From Solanum dulcamara (lineage: Eukaryota > Streptophyta > Magnoliopsida > Solanales > Solanaceae): a stretch of DNA of 64,000 nt. The notes beneath the pieces were generated by a model, which made no database searches, had not been told where the DNA came from, and saw only the letters and a program-made list of their open reading frames with translations. Shown here piece by piece: positions 12,345-23,979 of the stretch (position 1 is its first letter; each line of letters begins with the position of its first letter). The position numbers were made by a program, and so were the translations under genes. The DNA lies in assembly GCF_947179165.1 (NCBI RefSeq), contig NC_077246.1, positions 72,326,421 through 72,390,420 on the forward strand, given 5' to 3'.

Positions 12345-12903
12345 TTGAGGTTTTTCCGGAGCTGGTGGAACAACGCATTCAACAACTCCTAAAACCAAAT
12401 AAGCACTTTGGAAGAAAAGGAGAGGATCGCTTTTCTATCCTAAACCATAGATATGAAAGAAAAAAGAAAGATAGATATTCCCATGGTAGGAATAGGGTCG
12501 GCTTTCGTGGGCAATCGCTTCTTCGAGATCAATTCCATGCGAAAAAAACTTTTTGGATAGACGTCCTTCTATGCCAAGCCTGCACGATAGAGTTCCCCTT
12601 CCTCGGACAAAGAGGCTTGGACTATGAGCCCGCTTAGCAAACGAGCGTTGGCCTGATCTGACTCCCTACCCACAGCCCTATCGTATGTTTTCGAATCAAC
12701 TGCATTGTAAGCTGCTATAGCTCTTTTCAACTACCCTGAAAATGAATCTTCGTCAACTTCATCCATCAGAAGGATGCCTATATTGCGATGCTTGTAGTAG
12801 AGAAAATGCTGATAGAGGCAATTATTGTTCAAAGAATTTGAAAGAGCTGAGTCTGTAAAAGGCTTATCGGATGGGTAAGAAAGACTTCAGTCTATCCAAT
12901 TCA
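12345..12903. other. Probable organelle-derived insert (NUMT-like)
   Basis: Base composition changes abruptly. Against about 70-75% AT around it, this block has blocks such as CTATGAGCCCGCTTAGCAAA and CGAGCGTTGGCCTGATCTGA and is close to balanced. It holds an uninterrupted reading frame (12365-12637) with no recognisable domain. Texture and composition are those of plant mitochondrial non-coding DNA, and it is not like the neighbouring transposons. It ends within about 25 bp of the start codon of cystatin copy 1. The organelle origin is an inference. Confidence 0.5.
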
Positions 12904-12929
12904 TGTTCAAGACTCTTTCAAAGAAAAAA

Positions 12930-13352
12930 ATGTCTATCAAATTCAATCCCATCCTTGGGACTCTTTTAATGGTGGTTGCCACCATGCTCCTCCATGTCTC
13001 CGAAGCACAAGGCGGTCGAAAAATAGAAACTATCGTAGACGATTGGATTGACCTACCCAATGTACAAGATCCTAAAGTGGTGGAATTAAGAAAATTTGCA
13101 GTCGATGAGCATAATAAAGAGACAAAAACAAAATTAGAATTTCAAAAAGTAATATCGAGACAAAGTCAAATTAAAATTAGTGAGGCAACTAGAAATTTTC
13201 GATTAATCATCTCTACTATGGATGGTGATTCACCAAAATACTATGTTGTTGAAGAATCGGACGAGCAATGGGGGAAATCTAGGAACCTTATTTCCTTTGA
13301 TGAATGTTATTTTCAAGGATTAGAACATGGATTCATATGTCATTTTCATTAA
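12930..13352 (+). CDS. Phytocystatin-like protein, copy 1, inhibitory loops degenerate
   Basis: The predicted secreted cystatin-family protein has 140 residues. It starts MSIKFNPILGTLLMVVATML with signal-peptide features (cleavage likely after about residue 28). It keeps the plant-cystatin helix motif as LRKFAVDEHN and the C-terminal block GKSRNLISF. The protease-binding first loop, QxVxG, has become QIKIS, and the second-loop Pro-Trp is replaced by Gln-Trp. Papain-type inhibition is therefore doubtful. The frame is open throughout and intronless. The start matches the paralogues; an in-frame upstream ATG at 12903 could add nine residues. Homology with the other copies stops about 12 bp before the ATG, where organelle-like DNA begins, so the family promoter with its TATA box is absent. 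It could be a young pseudogene or a gene using a new promoter. Confidence 0.75.
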   Translation: MSIKFNPILGTLLMVVATMLLHVSEAQGGRKIETIVDDWIDLPNVQDPKVVELRKFAVDEHNKETKTKLEFQKVISRQSQIKISEATRNFRLIISTMDGDSPKYYVVEESDEQWGKSRNLISFDECYFQGLEHGFICHFH

Positions 13353-13649
13353 TTTAGTTGATAAAGTTACTAGATCTAATGTAATTTATAAAAGTTAATG
13401 ATATCAATGAAATGTATCTTCAAAGGGTAAGTATACTATCTCTCTCATATTTAGGACATGACTTTTATTCTCTTTTTTATTTCTCGAAATCATCTTAATC
13501 ATTAATCATCATCAGATCTTTAATTTCTTGATCAAACTCATCTTGATTGTTCGCTTGGGAATCATCACAATTGTCCAAAGAACATTCCAGGCATATTCCA
13601 TTATACATATAGAAAATGTATTTATATATTTTTTCTATATTTTATAATA

Positions 13650-15106
13650 GTGTTATGCTCGATAAAATTATCAAAATATCCCTAGACGAAAGAACACTCG
13701 CACAATGCATCATCCTTAACTTTTTCGGTCAATCCGAGGTTAGAATGTCGATCAAGGGGAAAAATCATGTAGGAAAATGGTCTCGGTTGAATTTTAGGTC
13801 AATTGGATAAAAAAATAATTTTTCGGGGCAAAATTTCAATTCCAGAGAAGTGCGCAATCAGTCCGCGTCGCGGACTTGCTTCTCCATAGTGTAATTTTTT
13901 TCGAAATTGGGCCAAAAATCTTTTTCAAGAAAATAAGCCATAAAACGCATTCATCAAATTCTATTTACCCTTTATTCATAAAACGCATTCCTGGAATGCG
14001 ATTTATGTGTAAATTTTTTCTCCTATGTTTTTTGATTTCATTGAGGGCATTTTGGCCTTTTTTCACCCCTCCTATACTTAATCTATGAATGCTATAGGCC
14101 GTTTTAGACCTTATAAGGGTTTCTAAACCAATTCCTTAGACTTTTTACACATTCAATCAAAAGAAATCAGGGGGAAGAAGCGGAGAAAGAGCTAGGGTTC
14201 TCTTTCAAGATACTTTAACAAGGTAGATTCTTCTTCATAGATTTCAAGCTTTCCAACCCAAATTCCTTCATATATACATGAATCGCTAAGAGAAATCTTA
14301 AATCCTAACCATATGGTTTCCAAGAAAACAAATCCAAGAATTTCAAGAAAGGGTCTCTTGATTGTTCTTCTTCAAGTTAAGATTTTTCATCAAGATTTGT
14401 GGAACTTTTAAGGCATGTAAGGCTAACCATAATGTGGATTGAATTCGTCCACATGCCCTACATCTTCATTGATTCGAGTTTAGTTGAGTTTCGAGGTTCC
14501 ATAAATTGAGTTCTTGAGTTATTTATGATTCCTATTGTGTTCTTGTTTATATATTACAATAATCCTTGATGAGTTTTTTGAATTGAGTGAGAGTATGGAT
14601 TGGTGTTTGCAATCACATGAACCCTAATTGAGATTACATTTTTATTTTATGCATTGATGGAGTTTTTAAAGAATGATTTGTGAACGTTTATACATTAATT
14701 ATTTTATGCACTATTTTGAGTTTAAAGAATGACTATTTTCATTTTTGATTGAGAAAGAGTTTGAGCATGAGTTGGGTTTGAGAAGTCTCTTAATTATTAT
14801 TTTGAGCTTGAGAAATTCCTTAATTATTATCTTGAGCATGAGTATTTTAAGTATAAATGGTTTGAACATTATTACATTAAACCATCTATTTTGAGATTGA
14901 GTTGAGAAGTTAAATTATATTTTTATTTTAAATGCATTCACGAGTTTAGATTATGCCTATTTTAAAGAGAAGAGATGAGTTGAGTTTTGAGCTAAGTCCA
15001 AAAGAGACTAAATGATGTATTTTGAGTATTCTCTCACTTGACGTATATGAGCATAATACAATATTTTGGGAGTAGTATTCGACACTGATATGGGGTGAGC
15101 ACATAA
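13650..15106 (+). mobile_element. Left part of an outer Gypsy-type LTR, interrupted by another LTR
   Basis: No coding region survives. The texture (GTCCGCGTCGCGGACTTGC near 13860, an AAGAAGCGGAGAAAGAGCTA block near 14174, long tracts of GAGTTTGAG/TTGAG words) is that of Solanaceae Gypsy LTRs. It is cut at 15106 by a sequence with its own LTR start, and what looks like its remainder resumes near 17850. The left limit is uncertain. Confidence 0.45.
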
Positions 15107-17650
15107 TGTAACACCCCAATTTATTTTTAAGAATTATTTATTTATTTTTTAAGTTATATTTTGGATGATCTGACTTTAGGAGGGCATAACCCTATCAAAA
15201 TTTGAAAATTTGGGAAAACCCATAAAATGAAAGTTGTAGATAATTGAAATACCTTTCCAACCATAGGTCATGGGCTTATATACGACATCGGAATAAAAAG
15301 TTATGGACATTGCAAGGCAGAAGGGTCAAGATAGGAAGAAAATTTGGCCCAACCCGATTCCAAATCGGGTCAGCCCATATTTATTTCCATGTAAGAGATA
15401 AGTTCAGCCTTATCTCTTTCCTTTCATCCAAAATATTTCCAGAACACCATAGAAATATAGAGAGATAGAGAGAGAGTGAATTAAAATCCATTTTTGACCC
15501 AAATTCGAGTTCCGATTTCAAAAGCTCATGAAGAGAAAAACGTTGCACGTTGCGTTGTCTTCATTTTGAGCTAAAATTCAGAGAAGAAGGAGTGTATTAA
15601 GGTGGTTGACTTATACTTCAAGGTAAGATTTAGTTGTTGTTTTTCCTTATTATCAAACTTGTTTAGAGATTTAACGGATTAGAACGGAGAAAATAGTGTT
15701 ATAAACTTGTTTGTTGCTTTGTTGGAATTTATGGATTAGGGGATGTTTTGGTTGGATTAAATGGGTGGAATTAGTTAAGTTATGAAGTAGAATGATTGTT
15801 TATATTGTTGTTGATGTTCTTGATAAGTTGTTGTTGTCGAAATTGGGGGAATAAACTTTGGTTGCAAACCCGTTTTTGGTTGGGACTGCTGTTAGTAATT
15901 GTAGTATAACTCCTTGTGTAAAACTTAGTTTTGAGTAATTCAAGATGTTTTGGAAAGCTATTTCATAGGGCTATAACTTTTATTTAGGATCCAAAATCCA
16001 GTTTTGCTTTTATTGACTCGAAAAAGGGTGATGAAGTACAGGGGAGGTGCTGCCCAGATTTTGGTCTAAAAGTCCTACATGGACTGCTGTGGGTATTTTG
16101 AGCATATCTTGTTGTACATAATTGCTGTAGGGGTGATTCAAAGTTGTATATGACCCTAAGACATATAGCTATAACTTTCTTTGAGGACACAAAGCCTAAT
16201 TATCCCATTTACCCCTTCGAAACTGAGCAGCAATACAAGACAGTAGTGCTGCCCAGAATTTCTGTTTTGATATTTTGGGTTGATTTTCAGTGATTTTATG
16301 TTTAGTTTCGATATGTTGGAGCTTTTAAACTTAAGTAGATGTTTGATTGTGTATTTAAGGTGTATATTCTCTTATACAAGCTAAGAGGAATTGTTTGACG
16401 AAGTGGATTTTGGTTGATCTATGACATAGAGAAATTGAACTCCGCGAGTGGTGGTAGAACTTGTTGTATGCTAAAACGCCAAGGTTCGTGTATAAACTTG
16501 AACTTGAAATATTTTATTTTTCAGAAATTTAAAGTATTTTATTGGGTTGTTTCCTTACTCCTTGTTTTATATTTTGGTATGACTATTATCTCAAGTATTG
16601 CAAAACTTTCGTTGAATCGCCCACTTGTACGAATTGCTTGATCATTTTGCATTCTTGTTGGGAATTTGTCCTTCTTGTTACGGTGACTTGTCATCGATAT
16701 TGGCATGCCTCTCGATTCAGATCTTGCCCATCTTGACTTTGGATTTACATTTCGTCTTGACGATGGATTTTCGCCCATTTTTGAGTACGAGTGAAAAGCC
16801 ACTTTCAACATGGTATTTGATCTTCTTGATATTGGGTGACGACCCTTCTTGATATGGACACTTCTTGATTTTGGGGCTTCGGTCCGTCTTGATATTGATT
16901 GTGCTTAGTGTGAAGGCATGACGTACATATGGGGTAAAATTGATTATTTGACTACTCTTTTGAATTAAATTATAAGCATTCTTGGTACTTAAGCCTTTGA
17001 ATATTAGTATTGGTATTTTGAAACTCTCTAAGATTTGTATTTGATACTTGATATACTTGTTCACTTGGACTTAATGCTACCTTATTGAACCGTTTATGAT
17101 GAAAAAGAAAATTGAGAATTTTTAATGGCTCTAAGTCCAAAGGTTATACACCACTAAGCTTTATGCTTAGCGATAGTTGTTTCCTATCGTAGGTGATATG
17201 CAAGGCGGGATATGAAGATGGTCATGTGGAGTAGACTTTTTGGGAGCTCTTTTGAAGATCACATATGCATATACATCTAGTTTTTGTATATTATTTTGGG
17301 GACTTGTACATGATACATGTGTGACACTTATGTACGAAATTTTTAAAGGCTTGTAACTTAAACCATGTGACTAATTTTGTTATTTTAGAGTGTGCTTTTA
17401 ACTCAAGTAATGCAATATACTAGGTCATATTTTGACTTGTCATTATGCACGAAGGAATATAATATTTTTGTGATAATTACTTATTTGAAGTTTTGTGTAT
17501 TTTATGAACCTGAAGTATTGTTGAATTGGAAATCATTTTTTTAAAATAAAACTCATATATTGTTTTTCAATAAGTTTTTTTTTAGGGTAAAATAATAGAA
17601 ATAATTAGTTTTGTTTCGTAAGTGGTATTCTCCTAAAAGGGGATGCTACA
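15107..17650 (+). mobile_element. Ty3-Gypsy LTR with adjacent primer-binding site
   Basis: This starts TGTAACACCCCAATTTATTT and ends GGGATGCTACA. Four bases later comes TTGGTATCAGCGTAGCC (from 17655), a near match to the initiator-Met PBS TTGGTATCAGAGC. It is a 2.5-kb LTR of the long-LTR Gypsy (chromovirus-like) type followed by only about 200 bp of leader, so the internal genes and the second LTR are gone. Small open frames inside it are not genes. Confidence 0.6.
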
Positions 17651-17849
17651 AGAGTTGGTATCAGCGTAGCCAGCGTAGGATAAATGATATGTCTTTCTAA
17701 GTCCCAAAATGATGGACTTTGAGTAATTTTGGATCCATTGAGTTTTCATCCCTTACCCTAGCAAAGTAATAAGCGACTGTGGCAACGACAACAACTCGTT
17801 GTATCATCACTAGCTCATAAGTCATAAGTGATGGTTTTCGATTAGAGAA

Positions 17850-18517
17850 ACTCCCCAAAAAGTAAAACATTATATTTTTATATACTGAGTTGCATTCACT
17901 TACTTATGTTTTATAAAACATTCTTTTATACATATTGCATGTTTTATTGAGTTGAGCTATTTTCAGAGTTGAGTATCTTTGAGTAAGTTTCCTTTAAGCT
18001 ATTTTACATACCGTACATTTCATGTACTGACGCCATTTGGCATGCATCATTTTATGATGCGGACACAGATATTAGAGATCCTCAACAGAAGTACCGTTGA
18101 AGATCCATTTCCTTCCTGATAGTGGTGAGACCTCCTTACTTTCAGAGGAATGATAATTATTTCATTCATTGCTCGAGTTGTTTCTTTTGAGGTAGTCGTG
18201 GGCTTGTGTCGACACCTTCTTGATAGTTCATAGAGGCTTCATAGACATAAACTGAGTAGATTGGAGTTGATGTCCCTTTTGAGTCTGTTTTTGCAAATAC
18301 TATTATTTATGAGATTGAGTTGACTTTTAAAATTGTTTATTTAAAAACTATTCCTTTATTGAGTTGTTGAGCTGTTAGCCCACTTGAGTGTCTTATTTTG
18401 TATATCTAAGTCTTCCGCTGAGTAATTTAATGAGTGATCAGATCAAGCAGTTTGCTTGGGGCCAGCAATGGTTTCCAAATGCCGGCCACACCTAGGATAT
18501 CCTTTTGGGGCGTGACA
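17850..18517 (+). mobile_element. Right part of the outer Gypsy LTR
   Basis: Blocks such as TTTCATGTACTGACGCCATT, GGGCTTGTGTCGACACCTTC, GCTTGGGGCCAGCAATGG and ATGCCGGCCACACC are typical of Solanaceae Gypsy LTRs. It ends GGGGCGTGACA at 18517. Together with 13650-15106 it is best read as one LTR split by a later insertion. Confidence 0.5.
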
Positions 18518-18989
18518 TGACAAATAGTAATTAGAGAGGAACAAGTAAGGGAAGGACAAAAGTTGATATTGACAAACTGGAAATTATTTTCAGATGTTTG
18601 GAACTTCTAGATGAATATTTAAATTACAAAAAAATTAAAAATAGGACAAGTGTAATGTGTTAATTGAATATAGGATTATTTGGTCAAATCTAGCAAAACA
18701 GAAAATAAATCTAGCAAATTGTAATAATGATGACAATCTTAATTATTAAATGTTCATCATAAATAAACAAATCAACAGATAATCCACAAATCAGTGTATC
18801 TTTATCCCACACTAACTGTACAATCACTTGAATTGAACTTGTCTTTATTTTTTCTTAAAGCAATTAAATCGTTCTCTACCAACAGAGAAGAAAAAAGTTA
18901 TGGTATACTAATGACAAAATTCAAAAATAATAAATTTTCAAAGCGTAAATTTGGAAATTCATATTTCTTGTCAAGTATCCGTTCTCCAC

Positions 18990-18999
18990 TATAAATAAG
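18990..18999 (+). promoter_or_regulatory. TATA box of cystatin copy 2
   Basis: TATAAATAAG lies 81 bp before the ATG, inside a core promoter block (CCACTATAAATAAGACC, then CAATGAAGTC) shared with copies 3 and 4. Confidence 0.7.
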
Positions 19000-19070
19000 A
19001 CCACTCAATGAAGTCCTTTATTGTCATAACACAACTTATATTCTACATTCTTACAAAGAAAAAAAAACCA

Positions 19071-19975
19071 ATGTCTATCAAATTCAATCCCATCCTTGGC
19101 ACTCTCTTAGTGTTGGTTTCCACCGTTCTCCTCCATGTCTCCGAGGCACTAGGCGGCCGGAAAGAAGTTAACGGAGATGATTGGGATACCATACCAGACC
19201 TACAAGACCTTAAAGTGGTGGAGATAGGAAAATTCGCGATTGATGAGCATAATAAAGAGGCCAAAACAAAATTAGAGTTTCAGAACTTAGATTGGGGATT
19301 AAGGAAAGTTGATAAGGAAATTATAAATTATCGACTGGTCATCATGGCTAAGGACGTTGATAAGCCACATTATTATAAGTAGGAGTGTATATGGATCGAA
19401 TTGGTTCAGATTTTTTACAAATCAAACCAAGACATTTGTGTCGGGCTATTAAATCTATAAACCAAACCAAACCAATATAAGTCGGATTTTTTGATATCAA
19501 TTTTTTTTGGGTTTTTCGGGTTGGTTCGAATTTTTTACAAATCAAACCAAACCATTTGTAGTCGAATAGGGTTTTCTAATTACATAACATGTTTTTGGGC
19601 TTCCAGTGTTCATTTCCTTATGAGTTTTTTTTGTATATTATTTAGATGTGCTTCTCAAATCCAAATCTAAATGTAAGAAAGAAAACAAAAATTATGAAAA
19701 TTTTAAGAGAATATTTATAAATTACATTTTAATAAATATTTTTATGTATAGCATAATTATAAAGTAATATATCTATAATCGGGTCGGTTTGAGTTCGGTT
19801 TGACTTTTTTTAGTTAAAACCAAACCAACCTTATAATGATCGGATTTTTTTCCAAACACCAAACCAAATCAAACCAAACCACTAGTCGGGTTTTTTTTCC
19901 GATTTGATTCGATTTGTGGGAAAATCTAGGAAGCTCACTTATTTCAAACCATGTACAGACTATAGAGTTGTGTAA
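19071..19975 (+). pseudogene. Phytocystatin copy 2, interrupted by an insertion
   Basis: The remaining frame (19071-19382) gives the signal peptide MSIKFNPILGTLLVLVSTVL, the helix motif IGKFAIDEHNKEAKTKLEF and the strand NYRLVIMAKD, then stops after HYYK. The TAG stop at 19380-19382 is made by the first bases of an inserted element (19380 to about 19915). Cystatin sequence resumes after it as GKSRKLTYFKPC and a TAA, followed by a 3' UTR matching the other copies. The first loop is also lost, with LRKVDK in place of QVVAG. A short secreted fragment could still be made, but it lacks both inhibitory loops. The intact TATA region and 3' end show it was once a normal gene. Confidence 0.82.
19380..19915. 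mobile_element. Insertion in cystatin copy 2, non-autonomous, hAT/MITE-like
   Basis: The inserted block of about 535 bp starts TAGGAGTGTATATGGATCG and is rich in AACCAAACC/GGTTTGGTT words in both orientations (for example near 19455 and 19862), giving partial inverted symmetry. It has no coding capacity. The TAGG-GTGT-like start resembles non-autonomous hAT-type elements common in plants. I could not define a clean right terminal repeat or target duplication, so the class is tentative. Confidence 0.5.
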
Positions 19976-20960
19976 ATGTGTATGTTTGATTAATTTAATT
20001 GATTAAAATACTAGATATGATGATCTTTAAGGGAGATCTAGTGTAATTTATAAAGTTAATGATATTAATGAAATGAGTCTTCAATTGGTATGAGTATATT
20101 TTGCATGATTTATTTCAAAAAAATTGAACTCATTATTTAAAATTTCAAAATCATATTTTTGGGAGAATTTGGAAATTTGAAATCATGTTCAAATGCTTAT
20201 TTGAAATCACCACTTCATATCACATGTCCAAAAAAATGTAAATTTTAAACAAATTTCTCTAATGTTTGGCTTTCGTTAGGTGAAACTTTAAATAAAAATG
20301 TCTGAACTAAGACACAATTTTCAACTTTGTCACCTACGTATGAAGTAGTTCTAAAAGGAACAATTAATGTTTAAAGGCAAAACAAATTATGCTTAGTGGC
20401 CCAAATTATACCCCATGACATAACTTCTGTGGCACAGATTATGTCAAATGACACAAATTTATTGCTACAAGTTATGCACGAAAACAAAAGTTGCATGCGA
20501 ATCAAATACTACAAAACTTTATACCTCAAGGCATACATCCTCTAAAAAAAATCTTTCTAGCGAAATTAATCAGCCTAGCAAATTTAAGTCATAATTAATG
20601 GTACTTTAATCTATAAATTTTCATTAAATGAATATTGGGGACAAAAATTAAAGACCATCCTTAAATAGGGACAATCCGTGCAAAAACTTGGGCCTCTCTT
20701 GCCCATGCCAGACCGAAAAAGAATTTGGGCCTGAAGCCCCCCAAGTGTTTTTTGTAATTGGGCTTTAGCCCAAACATTTTACTTACTTAAGTTTTTTTTA
20801 TTATTTTTTTAACTTCCAAGTGTTGACTAGATTTCCAGTCCTAAATTAAAATAAAGAAAAACGAAATTATGGTAAACTAATTATATAATTTTCAAAATTA
20901 GTCGAATTTCATAGATTTTGAAAATTTGTAGTATTAGGGGTGAAATGATTAATTTGAAAA
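19976..20960. other. Spacer between cystatin copies 2 and 3
   Basis: This starts with the 3' UTR of copy 2 (AATTTATAAAGTTAATGATA shared with copy 1). After about 20110 there is AT-rich DNA without supported genes. Confidence 0.5.
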
Positions 20961-20968
20961 TCCTCCAC

Positions 20969-20978
20969 TATAAATAAG
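20969..20978 (+). promoter_or_regulatory. TATA box of cystatin copy 3
   Basis: TATAAATAAG lies 87 bp before the ATG, in the core promoter block shared with copies 2 and 4. Confidence 0.7.
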
Positions 20979-21055
20979 ACTATAACCAATGAGGTCTTTT
21001 CATATTGTCACAAACACAACTTAATTATATTTCCATTCTTACAAAAGGAAAAAAA

Positions 21056-21463
21056 ATGGCTATCAAATTCAATCCCATCCTTGTGACTCTCTTTGTGGTG
21101 GCTACCACCATTCTCCTCCATGTCTCGGACGCAAGACGCATCCGGAGAGAGGCTTTGGCCGGAGATTGGAAGCCCATAACCAATATAACGGAGGAGGTGA
21201 CAGAGATAGGACAATTTGCGGTGGATGAACACAACAAAGAGGCCAAAACAACGTTAAAGTTTCAAAAAGTAATAAAAGGAGAAACTCAAGTCGTTGAGGG
21301 AATAAATTATCGATTGGTCATCGCAGCTAAGGACGGTGATTTGACGCATAACTACTTGGCTGTGGTGTGGGAAAAGCCAGGGGAGAAATCTAGGAGCCTC
21401 ACTTCCTTTAAACAATTATTAGAAGCAAAGAACAAAAATGTATTTTCACCTAAATTTCATTGA
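21056..21463 (+). CDS. Phytocystatin, secreted, copy 3
   Basis: A 135-residue cysteine-protease inhibitor of the plant cystatin family, intronless. The signal peptide runs through MAIKFNPILVTLFVVATTIL to about residue 28. The helix motif reads IGQFAVDEHN. The first binding loop is QVVEG, fitting the QxVxG consensus. The second loop has Pro-Gly where cystatins have Pro-Trp, which may weaken binding. I chose the ATG at 21056 because it matches the paralogues and follows the conserved TATA block and an A-rich leader; an upstream in-frame ATG at 21005 lies in the 5' UTR. It would act in the secretory path or apoplast, against endogenous or insect/pathogen papain-like proteases. Confidence 0.88.
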   Translation: MAIKFNPILVTLFVVATTILLHVSDARRIRREALAGDWKPITNITEEVTEIGQFAVDEHNKEAKTTLKFQKVIKGETQVVEGINYRLVIAAKDGDLTHNYLAVVWEKPGEKSRSLTSFKQLLEAKNKNVFSPKFH

Positions 21464-21819
21464 TAAATTCAAGATGTTAGATTTGAATGAACCAAAGTAT
21501 GTTGTCTATCTTTGAAAGAAATCTAATGTAATTTAGAGAATTTAATGAAATGAATCTTCAATTGGTATGGATATGTTTTGCATGATGATTTATTTTATTT
21601 GATGGTGTGTGATCACTTGATAAGGTTAGCACTATTCAAGTTTATTTCAATCCAACAATAAATTATTTTGTCTTCTAAAGAGTTTTTTTTTTTTGGATTT
21701 TTATAAATATCATACTAATCCTATAAGTTTTTAAAACATGATCGCCTGAGCTTTTTTTTAGAGGCAATCTCTCTTCTATTCTATAAAAGTATAGTTGGAG
21801 CTCTTTTTTTTTTTCTTTT

Positions 21820-21990
21820 CATCCGGTGTTAGGAGCATGCATTAAAGTCCCAATAAAATTTGAATCGCACACGGCAGGGTTATTCGGGAAAAATACTCCC
21901 AACATGATTTTCTCCATATCCAGGGCTCAAACCTAAGACCTCTGTTTAATGGTGAAACAATCCCACCGCTGCACCACAACCCTGATGGTA
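21820..21990 (-). mobile_element. tRNA-derived SINE with A and B boxes
   Basis: Read on the minus strand, the element starts GGTTGTGGTGCAGCGGTGGG, containing an A-box-like TGGTGCAGCGG. About 30 bp later comes GGTTTGAGCCC, a B-box-like RNA polymerase III promoter motif. It continues for about 170 bp and ends near CTAACACCGG. The order and spacing fit a plant tRNA-derived SINE. The subfamily is not named here. Confidence 0.7.
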
Positions 21991-22104
21991 GTATAGTTGC
22001 AACTTGCCACAAATAAATATTCACATCTTTAATTAGATATTTCATGTTCGAACTTTAAAAATTATTAAATTTTTTTAATAAAGAGTATTTTTTTATGTAT
22101 ATAG

Positions 22105-22290
22105 GTCCAGGGGTGGACCCACGTGGTATCCAGGGGTTCATCCGAACCCCCTTCGTTAAAAAATTACACTGTATATATAAGATAAATTTTTTAATTTATG
22201 AGTATATATTTAACATTGAACCCCCTGAACATAAGCCAAGGGATTAACTCAGTGGCAAAGGAGGTTCAATATTTTGCTTTAGTTTATCTC
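22105..22290. repeat. Unclassified dispersed repeat
   Basis: The block with GGGGTGGACCCACGTGGTAT, CAGGGGTTCATCCGAACCCC and TTGAACCCCCTGAAC is GC-rich against its surroundings and has internal inverted words (GGGGTTCA/TGAACCCC). I recognise it as a common Solanaceae dispersed repeat but cannot class it. Confidence 0.4.
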
Positions 22291-23321
22291 AGCTTACGGG
22301 GTCTTACATGATGTGACTTTAAATTAATCCGCACAATGCATAGATTTGGAATACGAGATGATTAAATAAATAAATAAATAATTGTTTGGAAGTGCAAAGT
22401 ATAGCCTAGTCATGTGTTAAATATGAGGGGAACAATAGCTTTTTACCCTTTTTTTAGGCTTTGAAATTTGCACAATAGCTAAAGGGTGCATTATATTGTT
22501 CAAGTTTACGTAGGATCCCACACCCAAATCAAATTTCTAATTTAAAAAATTTAACATTAAAATTTCTAATAAAATCTAGAAAAGATAATACGTAAACACT
22601 ATGTTTAGGTTATAGAATAAAAATTACTGAAAAAAAATAAATTCTTAAAAATCACCATAATAAGTTGAAAGGAGTCCTTGATTAACTCAATTTCATTATT
22701 CACAAAGGTATTTAGTTCTAAATCTCTCCTATAATGGATTCATGGAGTTTTTCATTATTTTAAGATACCTTAATAAACAAAATCTCTATCAAATATTTAG
22801 GAGTTGGCCAATTATTTTATTTTATTCCTTTATATCATTTTTATTAATTTTCTTCGCCAGAAAGTCTTCTCAATCGTAAATTGTGAATTGTTAGGCTTTA
22901 TTATTTGTACAAATTAATTACTAATATTCTTCCTCCTATAGTCCTATTCTTTTAGCATATCCCTAATCCCACACAAGAGGCCAAAGAAAAGGTTAATATG
23001 GATAAAATGCAGCTCCCCTCTTTTTGTAGGAAATCTCACAAGAATAATTGTGTTTTGAATCTACATATAAGGATTTACCATTTTGAAAGATTACAAAAAA
23101 GTCAAGATAAGGGAGGTAGACATAATATCATAAATCACCGGAGAAGTGAGTGTTATAGAGCAAAACCTTGAGAGAGGTCTCTGAAATTATTCCTAGACTT
23201 TATGTAATGGTAAATAAGCAAAAATTTATAATTATAAGCTAGCTAGCTGCATGTATATACCTCCTTAATCATATCTTAGATTAAATTCAACACTACAAAT
23301 TGTAAATATTATCTTCACTTG
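22291..23321. other. Intergenic DNA
   Basis: No gene or clear element is supported. The sequence is AT-rich with short A/T tracts. Confidence 0.5.
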
Positions 23322-23979
23322 TGCAGGGTTAAGAGGCACAATTAAGAGATCGCCCAAGACACAAGAGGTTGCTTTAGCTACATCTTAGATGACATTTCAA
23401 CAAGAGCGTGACGTTTCTTCATAGAACTCATGATTACATGTTCAACCTCACCAAAATTGCTGAATAACTATCTCAATCTTTGGCAAGTATAATCTTCACC
23501 CATTTTACCCCAAGATACCTTAAGCACCTTTTCCTTGTCTACACACATGTCTGACGACGACTCTTTCTTTGAAAACAATATTTCACGAATTCTAGCAATT
23601 TTGCTTAGAAGTTTTATAGCAATTCGTTCCTCCTCTTCTAGTCGAGCCAAAGTAATATCAGGTACAAAAACATGCATTTTTCTACGCATTGAATCTTCTT
23701 CTTCTTTTTGTTGTTGTTGTAATTGGATTATCTCACGCTTCATGCGGAGTAGATCATCAAATAACTTTCTTTTGTTCTCATCCTTTAGAATATCATAGTA
23801 AGCCTTGAGCTTTTGAAAGTTGATGTGAGCATTGATTGGATCATCGGGTCTTTTGTCTGGATGAAATTCTAATGCTTTCTTTCGATAGACTTTCGATATG
23901 TCGATTTCAGAAAGTTTTCCCAACCCTCACCAGAGGGTAAATCCAAAGCAACATAATGATCAACTTCAACAATATCCAT
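23322..23979 (-). pseudogene. DnaJ-RRM (DNAJC17-like) processed pseudogene
   Basis: The minus-strand ATG at 23979 opens MDIVEVDHYVALDLPSGEG, then a one-base frameshift near 23923 moves into the frame GKLSEIDISKVYRKKALEFH with the J-domain HPDK motif. It continues through Lys/Gln-rich coiled coil to VLKVSWGKMGEDYTCQRLR, where a TAG at about 23468 replaces the expected Glu. Beyond the stop, LFSNFGEVEHVIMSSMKKR (the start of an RRM) and, after a second frameshift near 23385, AKATSCVLGDLLIVPLNP are still readable. This domain order (J domain, coiled coil, RRM) is that of DNAJC17-type nuclear J proteins. No introns are visible over about 650 bp, so a retrocopy is likely. Two frameshifts and one stop make it non-functional, although 151 codons remain open in the middle. 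Confidence 0.8.

Noticed and set aside
12365..12637. 90-codon frame as a protein gene
   Set aside because: It lies in the organelle-like block, has no recognisable domain and no promoter or splice evidence.
16414..17064. Open frames between 16.4 and 17.1 kb on both strands
   Set aside because: They lie inside a long LTR (TGTAACACCCC to GATGCTACA) and show no retroelement or host domain.
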